A stretch of 64,000 bases of DNA from Daedaleopsis sinensis (lineage: Eukaryota > Basidiomycota > Agaricomycetes > Polyporales > Polyporaceae). The number at the start of each line of letters is the position of its first letter. The first letter of the stretch is position 1. The position numbers and the translations under genes are program-made. The notes under the pieces were generated by a model. It searched no databases and had not been told where the DNA came from. It worked only from the letters and a program-made list of their open reading frames with translations. The DNA is taken from positions 1,488,001 to 1,552,000 of the forward strand of contig CM066304.1 of assembly GCA_033807695.1 (NCBI GenBank), written 5' to 3'. This document shows, piece by piece, positions 57,867 through 64,000 of this stretch.

Positions 57867-58352
57867 AGCTTGTACGATCTGAGTCCAAAAGACCTGTACT
57901 TACTAGGAGAGTCCATCTCTCGTCCGAACAAATTCTGGAATATGTATATGATTTGAGATCGTGAGCGGGTCCTCGCGACCCTCCTAGACATATGTATTTT
58001 CGATGACCGGTCCTCGTTGAGTACACATCGACAGAAGACACTACGAAGACAAGATGATCTTCGCTAGGGCAAGAATAAACCGATAGGAGGAAGGGAATCC
58101 GGGTATCCCACCAGTTAGCCAAAGATTCTAGTTGTATCAGTATTGTGTAGGTAGGAGCAGGCGTACAGTACTAGCGTCAAGTACCGCGAGTCGTGGGCCG
58201 CATGAATTATGACCGTCGTGAAATGGAAAGACGTAAACAGGATGACAGGATAGCAACACACAACATAGGCAGAGTAGAAACACAAGATGATACAACCCTT
58301 CTTCGTCTTCGTCTCGTCACAGCAAACACAGGCGGCGCACGCAGCCATCCAT
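57867..58352. other. Convergent 3' intergenic region
   Basis: About 485 bp between the 3' ends of the F-box-like and importin genes. It should hold both polyadenylation regions. No coding signal seen. Confidence 0.5.
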
Positions 58353-61300
58353 CTACTGCCCTAGAACGAATGCAGTGAGCCCAGCAGCTGCGACCCTCGC
58401 AGGCTCTTCTCGGTTCAGGAACCCGATGAGTGCGATGAGCTCCGCTCGGATCTCGTCGCCGACCTGATCAGGGCCGGTGGGGTCCAGCACGAACGCGAAT
58501 ATGTGAAGGAGCTTGTCTAGGTACGGGTGGAGGACGACAGGCTGCGTCTTGAACAAGTGGAAGATAGCGCGGAACACGGGCCTGTTCTCGAGGTAGTCGT
58601 TGCGGAGAGGGAGGGCGTCAAGGAAAACGGGAAGAACCTGGTCGAGGGGAAGACCAGCCGCGTTTTTGATGATCATACGCGCGACCGCCCCTACAGCGTT
58701 GTCCCGCGCGTTGAGCCGTGCGGATGGCGCATCTGGCGCGACGACAAATATAGGACGAAGCGCGGCGAGAATTTGCAAGTACTGTAGCGAGAGATCGACG
58801 TCCGAGTACTCGATGAGAAGACCGGCGGCGAAGGCGGCGTTGCATTGCACTTCAGGCTCATTATCGCTCAGCGCCTTGAAGAAAAGCTCTATGAGCTCGT
58901 GCGTCCAGGGCGTGATCGCACTCTTCATGCCACCAATAATCTCAGATAGAGTGCCGATGGCGGACGAGCGGTCACTGAGAGACCGGTTCTTCTTCTATAG
59001 GGTGACGAACTTTCAGTAAACTATGCCATGGAATGGGAACCGATGTAGACTTACGTAATACTTCATGATCAATGGCGCGAACTTCCCGTAGCCAGATGCG
59101 AAGTCGGTGCCAAGGGCAGTGGCAAGGGCAGCCACCAGGTCGCCGGCGGAAGAGATGAGGATAGAGTCGTACTCGGCAGAGTCCTCGGGCGCCTCCTCAG
59201 ACTCATCCTGATCTGGGTCTTGTTGGCACGTCGCCTTCTGTTCGAGGACTTGGACAGCGATGTTTGCGAACTGGTCGGCACCTATGAATTTGACTTAGTC
59301 GCGTGAGAAACCACGTATATCGCCATACTCACGGTCCTCCAAGAACGCTGGACCGAGCTTGTTGATAGTCTCGGCGAGGCCGACACAGAGGCTCGACACG
59401 ACCTTCCTGCAGCGGGAGTGTAGTCAGTAACGACGTCGAAACCAACGGATGAGCTATACAATCAGGGAACAGAAATCATTATAACGTCTCACGCGCCCGT
59501 GGGGCATCGAAGTGAGCTGAGTAAAACATTCATCACGAAGGCACACCGGTCCAACGAACACAATGTGCCGAAAAAGAGACGAAATTGCACGTACTTGTTA
59601 TCCTCGGTCTCGTACATCTCGAGCAGCTGCGGGACGATGTGGTTGACAAGGTCCTTGACACGTGAATTGAGGGGCACGGGGTTCTTGCCAAGAAAACATA
59701 TCAGAACTTCATTATCGCATGAACATATGTAAATGAACTCACGGCGTAACCGGGCTGCCATTCCTGCGGCTCACTGAGGTCATAGAACGTGCGGATGATC
59801 TCCAGAAGAGAGTCGGTCGCGCTCTTGCGGATGCCCTCGTAGAAGTGCTGCAGGAGCGTGATGAGCTCCAGAGCGCAGGGCTCGACATAGTTCAAGAAGT
59901 GCTTCTTGGTAGCGGCGAAGATCGTGCCAATCGTGTCCGCGGCGATCTCTTTCTCGATGTAGATGCCAGTGCTGACATCTAGCAGAGCGTCGAGGTTAAC
60001 TTCCTCCTCGTCGACGTTGATATCGTCTGTGATGGCGATAGCGCTTGAAGGGGTCAAACCAGACGCGAAATTGACAGCGGTCTCGGGATCCGTGACTACG
60101 CGAGTAGCGTGAGCTCCGAAAGAAGGGGTACGAGTAACAGGACTCACGCGCGGACCGCTCCTCGTCGCCGTGGTCGGCTTGCTTGCAACTCTCGATGAGA
60201 GCCTTGACCACCTCCTCGATGTAGGGCGCGAACTCGTCCTCGAACACGCGAGCCATGACCCCGAAGAAGAGGAAGCTACACTCCTTGAGACGGGCTCCAC
60301 CGAGTTGGATACCGTTGAAGGCCTGGCCCATCATGTCTACGAAGTAAGGACGGAATGCATCCTTACCGACAGCTTCGGCAAAGGTGCCAACGGCGTCCAT
60401 GGTGATCCCACGGAGCTCCTGCTCTTCACCCGGAGCAGTGAGGACAAGGAAATGCCTGAAGCGGTCCATGGTGGAGACGAAGTAAGGGAGGAACTTCTCC
60501 TTGGACGCGTGCGCCGCGCTGCCAATAGCGCCGATGACGACGGACTTGACCTCGGTAGGTGCGTTGTCGAGGAGGACTACGAGACGGTCCATGATGAGCG
60601 TGAGGTACTGATCGATTGAATCGTGCATGATCTCCAAGAGCGCGTCCAGAGCAGTGCATGCCGAGCGTTGAGTGACGGGGTCGTTCACCAATTGCATGAT
60701 AGTAGGAACAAGGACAGCGTGCTTCGCGGAGCACTCTTCCTCAAGCCACTCGCACAAGCAGCTAACCGCGATGCATCCCGCCTTGCGGACCGTTGCATCG
60801 CTGTCTTGGAGCGCAGCCTCGATGATGGGCCACACCTGTGCCATAAGCGGAGTCATGAACTCGCTACAACCCTCGACGGAGACACCGAGAGCAAGTATCG
60901 CACCACGACGCTGGGCAGGATCCGCCGAGGAAAAGTATTGTTGGATTAATTGACGGAGGGCGGGGAAAACTTGCGTGGGTGGAAGATTCGTCGCCAGGCA
61001 GTCAATAATACGAAGAGCTGACCGCGCCGGAGCATCGTCATCGATGTCCTCAGGTTCTTCCTCAGTGGCAATGGGCATGAGGCCTTCGAGGATAGCGGGT
61101 GCAAGACCATGAGACTGGACCTTGGATTTTTTGCTGGGAACGGGGTATCAGTACGGGGGAAAATGAGTAGTGTATATGCGTTGCGTCACTTACTACTGGA
61201 TGGTCCAGTTCAGAGCGTTCAGGGCGAGAACGCGCAACTCAGAGTCGTAATTATGGTTGGCGCCGTAGCGCAGCAGGAACGCCGCAAGCTCAGGTATGAA

Positions 61301-62782
61301 TTGGCTGAGGATAGGGATTTCCTGTAAACGAGATGGTTGTTAAAAGACTGAGTGCGGCAGGATCAAACCACTTACGAGGATGAGGAGGGTCTCGAGAACG
61401 TCAAAGAGCTGGCGTGCACCAGTCTCGTTTCCACTCTCGATACAATGGCCAATGACGTTCATGATATCGGGAAGCAGGGTTTGGAATGATTTCTAACCGA
61501 TATGCCTCAATACTTGTCTGTCAAGTCGACCTGTGGGGCACTCACGATCTCTGCCTTGTCATCCGAGTCAATGTATTGGGCAATCACGCCAAGGGCACTG
61601 TATGGATGCGGTTCGTTGAGAGCTCCATAACAAGGAAAGGCTCTGACATACCGAACGGTCGTTATCCGCACTTCTGCACTCTCCGGGTCTTTGAGCAGCT
61701 GTTGGAAAAGGAGGAAAAAGCTCTGTAGCTGCGACGAGACGCCTTCGACAATCGTCTCGAGAACCGTGTAGAGGATGTAGATGCCGACTTCGCGGTGCGC
61801 AGCTTGTGGCGACGTGCAAGTCTGTTGGAGGAAGGGAAGAAGAGTAGGCCAATGTTCGAGTGGCATCTCAATAGAAGCGATAGCAGCAATGACCCGCGCA
61901 GTCGAATGACGGACAAGATTGCTAACTCTCGTGGTTAGCCGTCTTCCATGAGGGAATTGCAGGGCATCAGAGCGCTTACTTCGACTCCGACAACACGACC
62001 TCGGGTAATTTCGCCTTGATTTGTTCTCGCTGGTCCTCCGGGACCTGGAGCCAAAGGTCTCCGCTATTTTGCGAAATGCGTTTTCGGAGCTCGACAGCTG
62101 CTAGTTGCCGGACCTGATGTAGTTGTCAGCTACACGCGTTGACAATCGGCTGCAGTCGCAAGCTCGGAATAGATGCACTGTATGGGTGTTGACATCGATC
62201 CCCAAACCAAACATATCCTGTGAAATGCCGGTGTCCGCATGATGATGGCTATCGCAACACGAGACTGGGTTGAGACGTGTGAGGCACCTAGCATATTGGT
62301 TTGCCAGAATACACCAAGCACCAAATGGTCGCGATGAACTCAATGTTCCATGCTCGCGCGGAACGACAGGAACAATTGTCGGAGGAGGGACGTTGCAGCC
62401 CAGCGACGACGGACTCGAATCGTGGGCCGACACTATGCGCCACACTTTGTGGGCACCCAATGTACAAGATGAATGTGGAAGAATTAGAATACTCACTCCT
62501 TGCTCCGGAGAGTTTGCTATGATGCTTGTGAGGGCGGGAATGCATTGCGCGTTCTGATAGAACTCTCGGTTGAGCGTAGTCGTAGCCTGACGTGCGTATG
62601 TGAGACAAAAGAAGTCAAAAGAGCGGATCGGGTGAGGCGATCCCTCACCTGCTTCAACTGAACAGTATCATTTGAGGTGAACTGTACGAGGAGGGCGTGC
62701 AGGTTCTGCACGAAGGCGGGCTATTATCTCTGTCAATCAGAACGCGTCTATGGGTATGCAGGCAGTATTCACATACATCCAT
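58353..62782 (-). CDS. KAP123: Karyopherin/importin beta, Kap123/importin-4 type
   Basis: Nuclear transport receptor made of HEAT repeats, which carries ribosomal proteins and histones through the nuclear pore in Ran-GTP-dependent fashion. The ATG (62782) lies in a 6-nt first exon (62777..62782); exon 2 continues PAFVQNLHALLVQFTSNDTV. Next come NREFYQNAQCIPALTSIIAN and QGVRQLAAVELRKRIS, the importin-beta N-terminal repeat. Later blocks are PLEHWPTLLPFLQQTC, a long exon 59,996-61,078 with SALRIIDCLATNLPPTQVFP, GAILALGVSVEGCSEFM and SDATVRKAGCIAVSCLCEWL, and the last exon from about 58,930 down to the stop at 58353 (ELIELFFKALSDNEPEVQCN). It has about a dozen exons and is about 1,080 residues if all are counted, the usual size. 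An acidic loop (ATEEEPEDIDDDAP) lies mid-protein. Family assignment is firm; small exon borders are approximate. Confidence 0.9.
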
Positions 62783-63010
62783 AACGGCGGCGAGAAGAAG
62801 AGGGGATAGGGAGACGGGAAGGAGGAAAGGAAGGAGGAGGTGGTAGAGATGATTGTGCTATAAGAACGCGCCCAAACTGATTTCTTTCCAAAATTTTGGC
62901 TGAGTTTGGATCTCGCTTGGCCACGTGCTTGTCTAATCTCTCTGGCGCTCCGCCTCGGCTTAAGTGACAACGTATATGCTAACATTCAACGCAGAATAAC
63001 ATACTTACAT

Positions 63011-63112
63011 GGCGCTGTAGTGTAGCGGTTATCACTTGAGATTCTGAACCGGGTCTTCAACCTGCGATCCTCTAATATTCTCAAGACCCAGGTTCGATTC
63101 CTGGCAGTGCCT
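63011..63112 (+). tRNA. tRNA-Gln (anticodon CTG) with intron
   Basis: The acceptor stem GGCGCTG pairs with CAGTGCC (one G-U pair); the T arm is CCAGG-TTCGATT-CCTGG; the anticodon stem is TGAGA/TCTCA. The loop is TTCTGA plus T after removal of a 30-nt intron (63048-63077) located after position 37. The anticodon CTG (63044-63046) reads CAG codons. Discriminator base is T at 63112. Confidence 0.93.
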
Positions 63113-63138
63113 GTTGCTTGACTTCGGATTGACCTTTA

Positions 63139-63144
63139 TTTTTT
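63139..63144 (+). terminator. RNA polymerase III terminator of tRNA-Gln
   Basis: A run of six T residues 27 nt after the tRNA 3' end, sufficient for Pol III termination. Confidence 0.7.
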
Positions 63145-63408
63145 AGCGAAAGCGTGTTGTAGGACCGTCCAATGTCGACGTCCATCCCTCTGAGCACTAC
63201 TTGCGGTCTTGGTATGAGACTACATACATGCCAAGAATCTGTCCAGAATCGCCACTCTGGCCTCGTGATAATACTCGAGAGACTGTCCATCCTCTCGTCA
63301 ATGGATCCTCATTCCTAGGGAAGACTACACGCAACTTGAGAGAATATTGTTGGATTATGATACAGATAATACAACACGTCATCCCAACGAGATATATCCA
63401 AAACGTGC

Positions 63409-64000
63409 TCACTGCTCGCTCACGAAGATCGCGGCCATACCCATACCAGACCCGATGCACATACTTGTGCAGAAGATCTTGCCACCTGTCTGCTTCGCAA
63501 TGTTGAGACCGGTGGCAACCTGCCGTGCGCCAGCTATACGTGTCATTCAGCCACAGGATTCATGCAGCATCGAAATGAAGCACGTACTGCAACCCAGAGG
63601 GTGGCCGATCGCGATGGCACCACCGTTGAGGTTGACCTTCTCAAAGGGAATGCCGAGGTGTTGTACGGAGAACACGGCTTGACTAGCGAACGCCTCGTTG
63701 ATCTCATAGAAGTCGACCTCATCTTTCGTGAGACCGGTCTGCTCGAGGACCTTCGGGATCGCGTATGCAGGGCCGACACCCATGATGCGAGGGGGAACAC
63801 CGACGGCGGTAGCAGCGACGAACTTGCCGACAATGGGCAGTCCGAGCTTCTTGGCTACTGAACGGCGGGCCAGTATGACGGCAGCAGCACCGTCCGAGAC
63901 CTGCGACGCGTTACCTGAGCAATAAAGTGAGCTTCGGCGAAGATGCTTTGAAGGTCAATGACATACCGGCATGTGTAGAACCGTCCTTCGCGAACGCGGG
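63409..64000 (-). CDS. 3-ketoacyl-CoA thiolase, 3' part
   Basis: Acetyl-CoA acyltransferase that cleaves 3-ketoacyl-CoA with CoA in beta-oxidation, probably peroxisomal. The gene runs off the right edge, so the N-terminus is missing. Visible exons on the minus strand: 63409..63533, 63588..63914 and 63967..64000 onward. Joined, they read PAFAKDGSTHAGNASQVSDG, then RSVAKKLGLPIVGKFVA, GVGPAYAIPKVLEQTGLT, FYEINEAFASQAVFSVQH, the active-site histidine block GGAIAIGHPLGCTGARQ, and the C-terminal active-site cysteine in FCTSMCIGSGMGMAAIF. The protein ends VSEQ, with no SKL-type tail; yeast Pot1-like thiolases use an N-terminal PTS2 instead, which would be outside this window. Acetoacetyl-CoA thiolase is the alternative, less favoured by the CTGARQ context. 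Confidence 0.93.

Overview
This window is nuclear DNA of a filamentous basidiomycete, most likely an Agaricomycete of polypore type. Almost every recognisable gene is broken by short GT-AG introns, mostly 45-75 nt. The gene families are typical of mushrooms: a Tnp2-type CACTA transposase with its N-terminal Cys motif, a STE3-class pheromone receptor, a class 3 lipase, F-box-like proteins and small secreted proteins. There are no bacterial features, rRNA genes or CRISPR arrays. Gene models below were spliced by eye. Where exon coordinates are listed they keep frame and use plausible splice sites; where only a span is given, internal exons are approximate.

Layout. 0.3-4.1 kb (+): membrane-anchored amidohydrolase of the YtcJ-like family 3. 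6.3-7.4 kb (+): secreted class 3 lipase. 9.4-17.2 kb: a transposon block with a 511-aa coiled-coil accessory gene (+), a convergent Tnp2 transposase (-) with an apparent frame break near its 3' end, and a clean three-exon 241-aa gene of unknown function (-). A 12-bp palindrome lies on each side of the block. 18.1-18.5 kb (+): small secreted cysteine-containing protein. 18.5-31.0 kb and 32.8-43.0 kb: two very long stretches with no convincing gene. The second, and the first from about 24 kb, are strikingly GC-rich with simple repeats, and between them sits one GATA-factor gene (31.0-32.8 kb, -).

43.0-64.0 kb is normal gene-dense DNA: STE3 pheromone receptor (+), TRIP4/Rqt4-like C2HC5 zinc-finger protein (+), long coiled-coil protein (-), WS/DGAT acyltransferase with an HHxxxDG motif restored by splicing (-), F-box-like protein (+), Kap123/importin-4 karyopherin (-), intron-containing tRNA-Gln(CTG) (+), and the 3' part of a 3-ketoacyl-CoA thiolase (-), cut by the window end.

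The points most worth following are the STE3 receptor at the edge of a gene desert (a candidate mating-type B or non-mating receptor locus; no CaaX pheromone precursor was found by eye), the three-gene transposon block with an unknown 241-aa gene, and the GC-rich deserts flanking the GATA factor. Several genes also carry tiny first exons of 3, 6, 11 and 29 nt that automatic annotation would probably miss.
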